A stretch of DNA of 64,000 bases from Curvibacter delicatus NBRC 14919 (GCF_001592265.1 NZ_BCWP01000015.1:1-64000), one strand, 5' to 3'; counted from the first letter of the stretch, positions 53,773 to 62,030 are shown. A program made the numbers and translations. The notes: generated by a model not told the origin, from the letters alone.

Positions 53773-54537
53773 ATGACAACACTCAGCACCACCGCCACGG
53801 CATCACCGCCCCCCGCCCGCAGCAGCCGGGACAGCTTCTGGACCCGCATCGCCAGCGAACTGGCCGAGGCCATCGGCAACGGTGTCTACGCGCCCGGCCA
53901 GCGCCTGCCCTCGGAACACACCCTGGCCGAGCAGTACGGCGTGAACCGCCACACCATCCGGCGCTCCCTGGCCAGCCTGTGCACGCAGGGCCTGGTACGC
54001 ATCAGCCAGGGCAGCGGCACCTATGTGGAGGAGTTCGCCGTGGACCTGGCGCTGGGCAAACGCACGCGCCACCAGCAGAACCTGGCGCAATCCGGCCTGC
54101 GCGGCGGCCTGCAGGTGCTGCAGGCGCGCACGGTCCGGGCGACTGCCGCGCAAGCGAAGGCGCTGCAGGTGCCGACGCGCAGCCCGCTGCTGTGGTTGCG
54201 TGTGCTGGGCGAGGCTGAACAGCAGCCGCTGCAGGTGAGCGAACGGCTCTTTCCGCTGCCGCGCTTCGAGGAGCTGGCCGAGGTGGTGCGCAGCACCGGC
54301 TCGATCACGGCCGGCTTTGCCGCCTGCGGTGTGGCGGACTACACGCGGCGCGAGAGCCGCATCACCGCCGTGCTGCCCGAGGCCGAGGTGGCAGCGCTGC
54401 TCAAGCAGTCGCCGAGCCGGCCGGTGTTGCAGGTGGAGAGCATCAATGTGGATGCCGCAGGGCAGCCGATCGAATACGCCACGGCCTGCTTTGCCGGCGA
54501 CCGCGTCAAGCTCACGGTGAACCACGATGAACGCTGA
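53773..54537 (+). CDS. phnF: GntR/HutC-family phosphonate regulator PhnF
   Basis: A 254-residue regulator. The winged helix-turn-helix spans about residues 20-85 (LPSEHTLAEQYGVNRHTIRRSLASL, GLVRISQGSGTYV) and a UTRA ligand domain follows to the end. PhnF is the local repressor of C-P lyase operons. The ATG at 53773 is chosen; upstream in-frame starts would run across the operator. The stop lies 11 bases inside the following DUF1045 gene. Confidence 0.92.
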   Translation: MTTLSTTATASPPPARSSRDSFWTRIASELAEAIGNGVYAPGQRLPSEHTLAEQYGVNRHTIRRSLASLCTQGLVRISQGSGTYVEEFAVDLALGKRTRHQQNLAQSGLRGGLQVLQARTVRATAAQAKALQVPTRSPLLWLRVLGEAEQQPLQVSERLFPLPRFEELAEVVRSTGSITAGFAACGVADYTRRESRITAVLPEAEVAALLKQSPSRPVLQVESINVDAAGQPIEYATACFAGDRVKLTVNHDER

Positions 54538-55237
54538 CACCGCCGCCTACCGCTATGCGGTCTACTACGCACCCCGGCCCGACAGTGCCTGGTGGCAAGC
54601 CGGCAGCCAGTGGCTCGGACGCTGCGCCGCGCGCCACACGCTGCTGCCCCAGCCGGAGGTTGCACATGTGCCGCCACAGGCGCTGCAGCGCCTGACGGCC
54701 GCGCCGCGCCGCTATGGCTGGCACGCCACGCTGAAGGCCCCGTTCGCACTCGCCGCCGGCGTGACGCCGGCACAGCTGCGCGATGCGTTGCGGGCGTTGG
54801 CACGCGAACTGAAGCCCTTCGACATGCCTCGACTGCAGGTGACACGGCTGGACGATTTTCTGGCGCTGGTCCCGCAGGGAGACCACCGTGCCATTGATGC
54901 TGTGGCTGCCGCCTGCGTGACGCAGTTGCTTCCGCTGGCCGCCCCACTGTCGCCAGCCGAACTACAGCGCCGGCGCGCCGCCGGCCTCAGCCCGGAGGAG
55001 GATGCGCTGCTGCTGCGCTGGGGTTACCCCTTCGTGCTGGAGCGCTTCCGCTTCCATCTGTCGCTGACCGGCCCGCTGCAGCACGAAGCGCCGGCGCTCG
55101 TGCACGCGCTGCAACACGCCGCGCAGCAGCACTTCGACCCATTGCCGCCCTGTCGCTTCGACACCCTGGCTCTGTTTGCCGAACCGACCCCGGGCGCGGA
55201 TTTCGTGCTGGTGGCGCATGAGGAGATGGGCGCATGA
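54527..55237 (+). CDS. DUF1045 phosphonate-operon protein, 2H-phosphoesterase-like
   Basis: A 236-residue protein of the DUF1045 family, found almost only in phosphonate operons. Two motifs typical of 2H phosphoesterases are visible: HATL (His66) in YGWHATLKAPF and HLSL (His177) in FRFHLSLTG. That suggests hydrolysis of a cyclic phosphodiester. In E. coli the cyclic ribose phosphate of this pathway is opened by PhnP, for which I see no gene in the window. It overlaps phnF by 11 bases and is followed by phnN. Confidence 0.85.
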   Translation: MNADTAAYRYAVYYAPRPDSAWWQAGSQWLGRCAARHTLLPQPEVAHVPPQALQRLTAAPRRYGWHATLKAPFALAAGVTPAQLRDALRALARELKPFDMPRLQVTRLDDFLALVPQGDHRAIDAVAAACVTQLLPLAAPLSPAELQRRRAAGLSPEEDALLLRWGYPFVLERFRFHLSLTGPLQHEAPALVHALQHAAQQHFDPLPPCRFDTLALFAEPTPGADFVLVAHEEMGA

Positions 55238-55256
55238 GCAGCGCGGAGGTTTCCCG

Positions 55257-55862
55257 ATGAACCGACGTCTGGTGTATGTGATCGGTCCCTCCGGCGCTGG
55301 CAAGGACAGCCTGCTGGCCTGGCTGCGGGCGCGGCTCGATCCTGCGCTGCCGATCCACTGGGCGCGCCGCACCATCAGCCGGCCGGCGCAGGCCGGCGGC
55401 GAGGCGCACGAAAGCGTGGACGTTGCCGCTTTTGAGCAATTGCGCGACCAACAGGCCTTCGCCCTGCACTGGAAAGCCAACGGTCTGCATTACGGCATTC
55501 GACATGCCGAACTGGCTGCTTTCACTGCAGGCAGCTGGGTGATGGTCAACGGCTCGCGGGCCTACCTGCCGCAGGCGCAGGCCAGCTACCCCGGCCTGAC
55601 CGTGCTGCACATCACCGCCAGCGCCGACATCCTGCGGCAGCGGCTGCTGGCACGGGGCCGCGAGACACCCGAGATGATCGAAGCACGCGTGCAAAGAGCG
55701 GTCGATCTCCGGCTGCCATCCCAGGGGGCTGTACTCGAAGTTCGCAATGACGGCGCCTTGGACGCCGCCGGCGAAAGATTGCTGCAGGCCTTGGGACAGC
55801 TGACAGAGTGGCCCCGGCTCCCTGCCAACCCGGTGACAACGAGGGACCGCCCGGCGCCATAA
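55257..55862 (+). CDS. phnN: Ribose 1,5-bisphosphokinase PhnN
   Basis: A 201-residue small kinase of the guanylate-kinase fold with P-loop VIGPSGAGKDSLLAWL. It converts ribose 1,5-bisphosphate, the end product of C-P lyase, into PRPP. The ATG at 55257 lies 19 bases after the DUF1045 stop with GCGGAGG as ribosome site; a longer in-frame reading overlaps the preceding gene and is not used. Confidence 0.93.
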   Translation: MNRRLVYVIGPSGAGKDSLLAWLRARLDPALPIHWARRTISRPAQAGGEAHESVDVAAFEQLRDQQAFALHWKANGLHYGIRHAELAAFTAGSWVMVNGSRAYLPQAQASYPGLTVLHITASADILRQRLLARGRETPEMIEARVQRAVDLRLPSQGAVLEVRNDGALDAAGERLLQALGQLTEWPRLPANPVTTRDRPAP

Positions 55863-55968
55863 CCCCCAGCCATGGCGCTGACTCATGCCAACGACGACAG
55901 CCATGCCAACAGTGCAGTCTGTCGTCGGCATCGCCACGGCAGACCTGTTTTCAGGTCCAATACAGGGC

Positions 55969-56187
55969 ATGAACCAAGCGCACGACACCGACGCCCGCCT
56001 GACCGAACTGGAGATCAAGGCCAGCTACGCCGAAGACCTGCTGGACCAGTTGAACCAGACCATCTTCCGCCAGCAGCAGCAGATTGACGCCCTGCTGCGC
56101 GAGGTGGCCGAGTTGCGCCGCCAGCAGCCCGAAGGCGGCCAGCCTGTGCAGCGCAACCTGCGCGACGAACTGCCGCCGCACTACTGA
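55969..56187 (+). CDS. slyX: SlyX family protein
   Basis: A 72-residue coiled-coil protein, the same length as E. coli SlyX. It begins MNQAHDTDARLTELEIKASYAE and ends DELPPHY, the family's typical C-terminus (PPHY). Function is not established. AGGG just before the ATG supports this start over an in-frame upstream ATG at 55885. Confidence 0.88.
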   Translation: MNQAHDTDARLTELEIKASYAEDLLDQLNQTIFRQQQQIDALLREVAELRRQQPEGGQPVQRNLRDELPPHY

Positions 56188-56525
56188 GCCCATGGAAGAG
56201 AAGTCCTGCGCGTTGAGGGCAAACGTGTTACATTAACCCATCGCTTGTTGCGACTGTGTGCGTCCATCCTGCCAGGCATGACGCGTGCGCCCCCGGCAGA
56301 GGGGTAGCCAGTCCAGCCCCGCATGAGCGAACCGGCCCCCTTCTCACGACGCGGCAGGTTTTTCCTCCCTTCTGTTCTTCACGTCGTCCCTGCTGTGACG
56401 CGTGCCCTGCCCCGATGCATCCGCACGGGCGACCAGGGTGATCAGGCGGAACCCACCGGCACAGGTGCGTGCCAACTGGTTATTCGTCCGTCAGGCGCCT
56501 GGCGCCCGGACCGGTTTGCTTTTTG
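56188..56525 (+). promoter_or_regulatory. Long non-coding leader with terminator-like hairpin ahead of the small ORF and infA
   Basis: No convincing gene is seen in these 338 bases. Near the 3-prime end are GGCAC/GTGCC (56459-56474 region) and a strong hairpin at 56486-56511: GTCCG and GGCG pair with CGCC and CGGAC across a CCTGG loop. It is followed by a T-rich tract (56515-56524) that touches the next start codon. That shape is like an attenuator or a 5-prime regulatory RNA. No clear promoter was identified. Confidence 0.5.
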
Positions 56526-56780
56526 ATGATTCAACACACGACAATTTCTCATGCTTCGCCCATCACGATGGGCAAATACCGGGTGGCAGCCTGCCCCCGA
56601 CCTCTGACCGGCGGCCGCTTTGCGGCCCAGGTGTCGATTGCCAGCGGGCGCGGCAGCGCCTCGACCGACCGGGTGATGCGCTTCATCCCCGATTTCCCCA
56701 CTTACCAGGAAGCCGCGCATTACGCGATCGAGCAAGGCCTGAACTGGGTACGCGAAACCACGCGTACCCCGACCCATTAA
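56526..56780 (+). CDS. Small conserved-looking protein upstream of infA, function unknown
   Basis: An 84-residue protein I cannot assign. The body MGKYRVAACPRPLTGGRFAAQVSIASGRG to YEAAHYAI-type end (here YQEAAHYAIEQGLNWVRE) looks like a small beta-sheet domain with a C-terminal helix. The start may be Met1 (56526) or an internal ATG about 14 residues on, which precedes the better-ordered part. It sits directly after the terminator-like hairpin and 24 bases before infA. Confidence 0.6.
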   Translation: MIQHTTISHASPITMGKYRVAACPRPLTGGRFAAQVSIASGRGSASTDRVMRFIPDFPTYQEAAHYAIEQGLNWVRETTRTPTH

Positions 56781-56804
56781 CCCAAGCAACACAGGAGTAC
56801 CCAC

Positions 56805-57068
56805 ATGGCAAAGGAAGAACTGATTGAGATGGCCGGCGTCGTCAAGGAAGTCCTGCCCGACACGCGTTTTCGTGTGGTGCTGGACAACGGCCATGAGCTG
56901 ATCGCCTATTCCGCCGGCAAGATGCGCAAGAACCACATTCGCATCCTGGCCGGCGACAAGGTGTCGCTCGAACTGTCGCCTTATGACCTGAGCAAGGGCC
57001 GTATCAAGTTCCGCCACCTGGAAGGCCGCGGCCCCGCCATGGCGCCGCGCCGCCCGCCGGCACGCTAA
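56805..57068 (+). CDS. infA: Translation initiation factor IF-1
   Basis: An 87-residue IF-1 with the OB-fold ([43 protein letters not shown], pieces typical of InfA) and a Pro/Arg C-terminal extension beyond the usual 72 residues. Burkholderiales often have a second, longer infA outside the ribosomal protein operon; this is likely that copy. GGAG precedes the start. A strong terminator follows. Confidence 0.92.
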   Translation: MAKEELIEMAGVVKEVLPDTRFRVVLDNGHELIAYSAGKMRKNHIRILAGDKVSLELSPYDLSKGRIKFRHLEGRGPAMAPRRPPAR

Positions 57069-57087
57069 GCCAGCGCTCACCAAAGCC

Positions 57088-57143
57088 AAGGCCTGGGGCA
57101 CCCCGCTTATAGAAGCCGAGGTGCCGCCAGGCCTTTGCTTTTT
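57088..57143 (+). terminator. Rho-independent terminator after infA
   Basis: AAGGCCTGG and GGCACC (57088-57102) pair with GGTGCC and CCAGGCCTT (57120-57135), followed by TTTGCTTTTT ending at 57143. Confidence 0.85.
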
Positions 57144-57153
57144 CAGGCCGGCC

Positions 57154-57624
57154 TCACAGCCCCAGATCGCTCAGGCCCGGATGGTCGTCCGGGCGGCGGC
57201 CCAACGGCCAGAAGAACTTGCGCTCTTCCGCCTTGATCGGCAGGTCGTTGATGCTGGCAAAGCGCCGCTGCATGAAACCCTGCTCGTTGAACTCCCAGTT
57301 TTCGTTGCCGTAGGAACGGAACCACTGGCCGGCATCATCGCGCCATTCGTAGGCAAAACGCACCGCAATGCGGTTGCCGCTATGGGCCCACAGCTCCTTG
57401 ATGAGGCGGTAGTCCAGTTCGCGCACCCACTTGCGCGCCAGGAACTCGCGCACCTGCGCACGCCCGACCGGGAACTCGGCGCGGTTGCGCCAGCGCGTGT
57501 CTTCGGTATAGACCTGCACCACCCGGTCCGGGTCGCGCGAGTTCCAGGCGTCTTCGGCCAGGCGCACCTTCTGTGCGGCGGTCTCAAGGGTAAAGGGTGG
57601 CAGCGGCGGTTTGGTTTCCATCAT
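57154..57624 (-). CDS. DUF1348 / SnoaL-like (NTF2-fold) protein
   Basis: A 156-residue protein of the DUF1348 family: an NTF2-like cone with [29 protein letters not shown] at the start and [23 protein letters not shown] in the middle. The fold suits a small enzyme or ligand binder, but no reaction is known. It is divergent from a TetR gene, with two palindromic operators in the shared promoter, so it is the likely target of that regulator. An in-frame ATG at 57621 is an equivalent start. Confidence 0.85.
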   Translation of the reverse strand: MMETKPPLPPFTLETAAQKVRLAEDAWNSRDPDRVVQVYTEDTRWRNRAEFPVGRAQVREFLARKWVRELDYRLIKELWAHSGNRIAVRFAYEWRDDAGQWFRSYGNENWEFNEQGFMQRRFASINDLPIKAEERKFFWPLGRRPDDHPGLSDLGL

Positions 57625-57645
57625 GCAGTCCTCAGGTCAGGTTGA

Positions 57646-57702
57646 TGTAGACAGGTCTGTCTACATGCCGCAGTCTACCCAAAGTAGACAGATCTGTCTA
57701 CA
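57646..57702. promoter_or_regulatory. Twin palindromic TetR operators
   Basis: TGTAGACAGGTCTGTCTACA (57646-57665) and GTAGACAGATCTGTCTAC within 57683-57702 share the inverted repeat GTAGACAG/CTGTCTAC, perfect in both. Centres are 37 bases apart. A lone half site AGTCTAC lies between. They cover the promoters of both divergent genes. Confidence 0.85.
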
Positions 57703-57710
57703 ATGAACCC

Positions 57711-58316
57711 ATGCACCTCACAGAACCCGCCGACACCCGGAACCTCTCCGCCCGCGAACGCATCCTGCTGACCGCACATGAGCTGTTCTACCGCGAAGGC
57801 ATCCGCGCGACGGGCATCGACCGCGTGATCGCGGCGTCCGGTGTGACAAAAGTCACCTTCTACCGGCACTTCCCGAGCAAGAACGACCTCATCCTGGCCT
57901 TTCTGGAATACCGGCACCAGCGCTGGATGGACTGGTTCACCGATGCCTTGCAGCGCAAGGGCCCAGGCCTGAAAGCGCTGGTGCCGGCGCTGGCGGAGTG
58001 GTTCGGCGATGCGGATTTCCGCGGCTGTGCGTTCATCAACAGCGTCAGCGAACTGGGTGGCACGCAGCCCGAGGTGGTGGCGATCGCACAACGCCACAAG
58101 CAGGACATGGTGGCGGCCATCGCGACGTTGCTGCCGCCGTCGAAACAGCGTGCGCGCGACGCCCAGGCCATTGCGCTCGCGGTGGATGGCGCCATCATCC
58201 GGGCGCAGTTCGACCAGGCAGCCGATGCAGCGCTGCAGGCGCTGGAACGGATTTTGAAGTCGCTGCAGGCCAGCGCACCCCACCACCCCATGCCGGCGAA
58301 ACGCACGGCACACTGA
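57711..58316 (+). CDS. TetR/AcrR-family repressor
   Basis: A 201-residue regulator. The N-terminal helix-turn-helix reads ILLTAHELFYREGIRATGIDRVIAASGVTKVTFYRHFPSKNDL in TetR order, and the C-terminal ligand domain is helical. It probably represses itself and the divergent DUF1348 gene through the twin operators. The ligand is unknown. Convergent with cynS, with a long hairpin between them. Confidence 0.9.
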   Translation: MHLTEPADTRNLSARERILLTAHELFYREGIRATGIDRVIAASGVTKVTFYRHFPSKNDLILAFLEYRHQRWMDWFTDALQRKGPGLKALVPALAEWFGDADFRGCAFINSVSELGGTQPEVVAIAQRHKQDMVAAIATLLPPSKQRARDAQAIALAVDGAIIRAQFDQAADAALQALERILKSLQASAPHHPMPAKRTAH

Positions 58317-58326
58317 GGCCGAGAAC

Positions 58327-58358
58327 CGTTCGGGGCCAGCATGACCTGGCCCCGAACG
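58327..58358. terminator. Perfect 13-bp hairpin between convergent tetR and cynS
   Basis: CGTTCGGGGCCAG (58327-58339), loop CATGAC, CTGGCCCCGAACG (58346-58358). No T run on either side, but its place between two convergent stops suggests a transcription boundary or 3-prime end stabiliser. Confidence 0.5.
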
Positions 58359-58364
58359 TGCCGC

Positions 58365-58808
58365 TCAATACTGCTTGTACGGCAGGAACTTGCCCGACAG
58401 CACCACGTTGACACGGTCGCCTTTCGGGTCGGGCTGGCGCACGATGTCCATGCTGAAGTCGATGGCGCTCATGATGCCGTCGCCGAACTCCTCGTGGATC
58501 AGTTCCTTGATGGTGCTGCCGTAGACGCTGACGATCTCGTACCAGCGGTAGATCAGCGGGTCGGTGGGCACCGGCGTGGGCAACGAGCCTTTGTAGGGCA
58601 CGACCTGCAGCCATTTCTGCTCTTCGACGCTGAGGCCGAAGATCTTGCCCAGGATCTTGGCCTGCTTGGCGTCGAAAGTCATCTGGCCCAGGCAACCGGC
58701 GGTGACCCACTCCTTGGAGAGGCCGACCTTCTTGGCCACATCGTCCCACTTCAGGCCCTTGGACACTTTGGTGGCAATGATTTTTTCGGTGACGTCGTTG
58801 CGGTTCAT
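58365..58808 (-). CDS. cynS: Cyanate hydratase (cyanase)
   Basis: A 147-residue enzyme converting cyanate and bicarbonate to ammonia and carbon dioxide. The active-site residues are found in YRWYEIVSVYGSTIKELIHEEFGDGIMSAIDF: Arg and Glu of RWYE and the Ser of MSAIDF. The N-terminal domain is helical. It is the last gene of the cyanate/nitrate uptake operon and shows that cyanate is a probable substrate. The start at 58808 gives the usual length. Confidence 0.95.
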   Translation of the reverse strand: MNRNDVTEKIIATKVSKGLKWDDVAKKVGLSKEWVTAGCLGQMTFDAKQAKILGKIFGLSVEEQKWLQVVPYKGSLPTPVPTDPLIYRWYEIVSVYGSTIKELIHEEFGDGIMSAIDFSMDIVRQPDPKGDRVNVVLSGKFLPYKQY

Positions 58809-58849
58809 GATGGACTCCGTTGTTGAGTTGAAGGTTGAAAGAGACAAGG

Positions 58850-59722
58850 TCAATGCGCCACAGCGCGCGTGACCAGGAAATCGACGATGTGGTTGCGCAG
58901 TTCGTAGTAGCCGTCCAGGTGGTGCAGACCGGCGCGCGTGCGTTCACGCGGTAGCGGATTGACCACCACTTCGGCAATGCCGCCGGGCACGTAGCCGGTG
59001 GCGGTCTCGCTGCCATTGCTCATGAGCAGGATGCGGTCGGCCAGCAGGATGGCTTCGTCCACGTCGTGCGTGATCATGAACACCGTCTGCTGCGTCTGGC
59101 GCACGATGGTCATCAGCTCGTCCTGGATGGTGCCGCGCGTGAGCGCATCGAGGGCACCGAAGGGCTCGTCGAGCAGCAGCATCTTGGGCTGGATGGAAAA
59201 GGCGCGCGCAATGCCGACGCGTTGTTTCATGCCGCCCGAGAGCTGGCTGGGTTTCTTGTCGATGGCATGGCTCAGCCCCACCATGGCGACGAACTTCTCC
59301 ACCTGCACGTTGACCTTGGCGGCCGGCCACTCCGGCCAGCGCGACTTGACGGCAAAGGCAATGTTCTGGCGCACCGTGAGCCAGGGCATGAGCGCATGGC
59401 CCTGGAACACCACACCACGCTCCAGGCTGGGGCCGGCCACCTCGCGCCCGTCCATGAAAACGTGGCCGCTGCTGGCGGTGTCGAGCCCGGCCAGCACGTT
59501 GAGGATGGTGGTCTTGCCGCAGCCGGAATGGCCGATGATGCAGACGAACTCGCCGCGCTCCAGCGTGAATGAGACGTCGGCGAACACCGGCTTGGCCGCC
59601 TGGTAAGCCTTGCTGAGCTGTTCGATTCTGAGGAAACCGTCCACGGTGGGAACCTTTCGTTGCGGCGAGGTAGGGGCAATGGCCACGGGTGTGGCAACGC
59701 GCGAGGGGACTTCACTCCACAT
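58850..59722 (-). CDS. Nitrate/cyanate-type ABC transporter ATPase
   Basis: A 290-residue ATPase of the NrtD/CynD type. It has Walker A IIGHSGCGKTTILNVLAGL, the Q-loop VVFQGHALMPW, the signature LSGGMKQRVGIAR and Walker B LLLDEPFGALDALTRG. GHALMPWLTV is characteristic for nitrate/cyanate/bicarbonate transporters. The start overlaps the permease stop by 11 bases. It energises uptake of the substrate that cynS then hydrolyses. Confidence 0.9.
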   Translation of the reverse strand: MWSEVPSRVATPVAIAPTSPQRKVPTVDGFLRIEQLSKAYQAAKPVFADVSFTLERGEFVCIIGHSGCGKTTILNVLAGLDTASSGHVFMDGREVAGPSLERGVVFQGHALMPWLTVRQNIAFAVKSRWPEWPAAKVNVQVEKFVAMVGLSHAIDKKPSQLSGGMKQRVGIARAFSIQPKMLLLDEPFGALDALTRGTIQDELMTIVRQTQQTVFMITHDVDEAILLADRILLMSNGSETATGYVPGGIAEVVVNPLPRERTRAGLHHLDGYYELRNHIVDFLVTRAVAH

Positions 59723-60578
59723 AGGTCACCGCCTTCTGCAATTGGCCGAACGCCAGGTCAAGCAGCATGCCGACCACGCCGATGACCAGGATGGCAAAGA
59801 TCACGTTGGTGAGCGACAGGTTGTTCCACTCGTTCCAGACGAAGTAACCAACGCCGGTGCCGCCCACCAGCATCTCGGCCGCCACAATCACCAGCCAGGC
59901 AATGCCCATGCTGATGCGCATGCCGGTCAGGATGGTGGGCGCCGCCGCCGGCAGGATGACGAGGAAGGCCTTGCGCAGCGGGTTGACTTCCAGCGTGCTG
60001 GCCACGTTGAGCCAGTCGCGCTTGACCGAGGCCACGCCGAAGGCGGTGTTGACCAACATCGGCCAGACCGAGCAGATGAAGATGACAAAGATGCCCGAGA
60101 TGGAGGAGTCCTTGATGGTATAGAGCGCCAGCGGCATCCACGCCAGCGGGCTGATGGGCTTGAGCACCTGGATGAAGGGGTCAAAGGCGCGGCGCAGCAG
60201 CGGCGACATGCCGATGATGAAACCGAGCGGAATCGCCACCAGGCAGGCCAGCCCGAAACCCAACCCGACCCGGCCCAGTGAATACCCCAGCTGGATGACG
60301 ATGCCCTTGTCGTTGAGACCGTTGTCGTAGAACGGGTTGGCCAGGTGGCCCCAGACCGTGCTACCCATCTGGCCCAGCGTCGGGAAGCCGCCGCTCTTGC
60401 TGTTGCCGATCTCCTTGCCCATCATCTTGGTGTATTCGATCTGCTCGGCCGTCAACCCGGCCGCCGCCCCACCCGCGCCCGAAGACGCGGTGGCGACGTA
60501 CCAGATGCCCAGCACCAGCAGCAGGATCAGCGCCGACAGCAGGGCCGCCTTGAGTTGGAGGGAACGTGCGGCGTTCAT
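59712..60578 (-). CDS. Nitrate/cyanate-type ABC transporter permease
   Basis: A 288-residue permease of the NrtB/CynB type with about six membrane segments. One helix lies at residues 10-30, and there are five in the C-terminal two-thirds, where GMRISMGIAWLVIVAAEML is the family's EAA-region marker. It starts one base after the binding-protein stop, so translation is coupled. Confidence 0.9.
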   Translation of the reverse strand: MNAARSLQLKAALLSALILLLVLGIWYVATASSGAGGAAAGLTAEQIEYTKMMGKEIGNSKSGGFPTLGQMGSTVWGHLANPFYDNGLNDKGIVIQLGYSLGRVGLGFGLACLVAIPLGFIIGMSPLLRRAFDPFIQVLKPISPLAWMPLALYTIKDSSISGIFVIFICSVWPMLVNTAFGVASVKRDWLNVASTLEVNPLRKAFLVILPAAAPTILTGMRISMGIAWLVIVAAEMLVGGTGVGYFVWNEWNNLSLTNVIFAILVIGVVGMLLDLAFGQLQKAVTYVE

Positions 60579-60579
60579 G

Positions 60580-61980
60580 TCATGCCTTTCGGATCGGGAA
60601 GCTCTTGGCGTATTCGGCGGCCTTGGCAGCATCGAACTCGCGGCCCATGATCTTGAACTTCGGGTAGGCCCCGTCGGGCACCTTCTGGTCCAGCGCCTTC
60701 ATATGCTTCTTGGCGTCGGTGATCAGGAACACCTTTTCGGCGATCTGCTTGTAGTTGACCTCGCCCTTGACGTAACCCCAGCGCTGCATCTGCGTGAGCA
60801 TCCAAACCGCCATGCTCTGCCAGGGCATGGGGTCGAAGTCGGCACGGTCGGGCACGTTCTGGATGTTGCCCAGGCCGTCGGCGAACTTGCCGGTCAGCAC
60901 CTGGTTGATCACCACCTCGGGCTGGTTGAGATACTGCGCCGGGGCAATCACCTTGGCGATCAGCTCGCGGTTCTTCGGGTCGCGCGCCATGGCGGCTGAG
61001 GTCAGCACCGCGCGATACAACGCAGCGAAGGTGTTGGGGTTCTTCTGGATGAACTCGGTGCTGGTGCCAAAGGCGCAGCAAGGGTGCCCATTCCACAAGT
61101 CCTTGGTCAACACATGGATGAAACCCACCTCCTCGTACACCGCGCGCTGGTTGAACGGATCGGGGCCGAGGAAACCGTCGATGTTGCCGGCACGCAGGTT
61201 GGCCACCATCTCGGCCGGCGGCACCACACGCAGCTGCACATCGGTGTCGGGGTTCAGTCCGGCTTCAGCCAGGTAGTAGCGCAGCAGGAAGTTGTGCATG
61301 CTGAACTCGAAGGGAATGGCGAACTTGAAGCCCTTCCAGTTCTTCGGGTCACGGTTGTTCTTGTGCTTGAGCGCCAGCGTGATGGCCTGGCCGTTGATGT
61401 TCTGGATCGTGGCCACGTTCATCGGCGTGGCGTTGGAGCCCAGGCCCATGGAGATGGCCAGCGGCATGGGGCTCAGAAAGTGCGTGGCGTCGTACTCCTT
61501 GTTGATCATCTTGTCGCGGATCAGCGCCCAGCCGGCGGTTTTGGTCACCTCGACATTCAGGCCTTGCTGTTTGTAGAAACCCAGCGGATGGGCCATGATC
61601 AGCGGCGTGGCGCAGGTGATCGGGATGAAGCCGATCTTCAGGTCCTTCTTCTCCAGTGAGCCTTTTTCCTGTGCCATGGCCTGCAGGCTGGCCACTGGCA
61701 GCACGCTGGCAATGGCGGCCATGGCCGTGCCCTTGCCGACGGCACGCAGGAAACGCCGGCGCACCGCGTCCTGCGGAAAGATGGCTTTCACCAACGTGGC
61801 TTCGATGAATTCATTGCTGTAGGCCTCGAATTCACTTGTCAGGCTGCGGCGCTTGAGTTCCTTGACAGCCTGTTCGGCTGCCAGCTCCTGCTGGTGCTCG
61901 GCCACGCTGTGGTCACGGCCGCAGCTGCACTTGAGCATCAGGGGGCGGTCGGCGTCATAGGGATCGAAGTACTGGGTCAT
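60580..61980 (-). CDS. NrtA/CynA-like substrate-binding protein with long N-terminal extension and Tat-type signal
   Basis: A 466-residue binding protein for nitrate, cyanate or bicarbonate (NrtA/CynA/CmpA group; DLKIGFIPITCATPLIMAHPLGFYKQQGL and NNRDPKNWKGFKFAIPFEFSMHNF are markers). Unlike usual members, a 73-residue cytoplasmic-looking extension with two cysteines and a histidine (Cys18, Cys20, His24 in KCSCGRDHS) precedes a twin-arginine signal RRRFLRA (74-80) that ends near ASLQAMA (about 103). A sigma-54-type promoter lies upstream. First gene of the operon. Confidence 0.88.
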   Translation of the reverse strand: MTQYFDPYDADRPLMLKCSCGRDHSVAEHQQELAAEQAVKELKRRSLTSEFEAYSNEFIEATLVKAIFPQDAVRRRFLRAVGKGTAMAAIASVLPVASLQAMAQEKGSLEKKDLKIGFIPITCATPLIMAHPLGFYKQQGLNVEVTKTAGWALIRDKMINKEYDATHFLSPMPLAISMGLGSNATPMNVATIQNINGQAITLALKHKNNRDPKNWKGFKFAIPFEFSMHNFLLRYYLAEAGLNPDTDVQLRVVPPAEMVANLRAGNIDGFLGPDPFNQRAVYEEVGFIHVLTKDLWNGHPCCAFGTSTEFIQKNPNTFAALYRAVLTSAAMARDPKNRELIAKVIAPAQYLNQPEVVINQVLTGKFADGLGNIQNVPDRADFDPMPWQSMAVWMLTQMQRWGYVKGEVNYKQIAEKVFLITDAKKHMKALDQKVPDGAYPKFKIMGREFDAAKAAEYAKSFPIRKA

Positions 61981-62014
61981 GGCATCACCTTCTGGGTTGG
62001 GATGCCACGTCTTA

Positions 62015-62030
62015 CGCAAAGGTCGGGCCA
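62015..62030 (-). promoter_or_regulatory. Candidate sigma-54 promoter upstream of the nrtA/cynA-like gene
   Basis: On the minus strand: TGGCCCGACCTTTGCG, which fits TGGCACG-N4-TTGC with GG and GC separated by exactly ten bases. Transcription would start about 24 bases before the ATG at 61980. Nitrogen-regulated uptake would fit. Confidence 0.6.

Noticed and set aside
56256-56441. 61-codon frame in the leader before infA
   Set aside because: Arg/Pro/Ala-rich composition of random high-GC sequence and no ribosome site; the region looks structured rather than coding.
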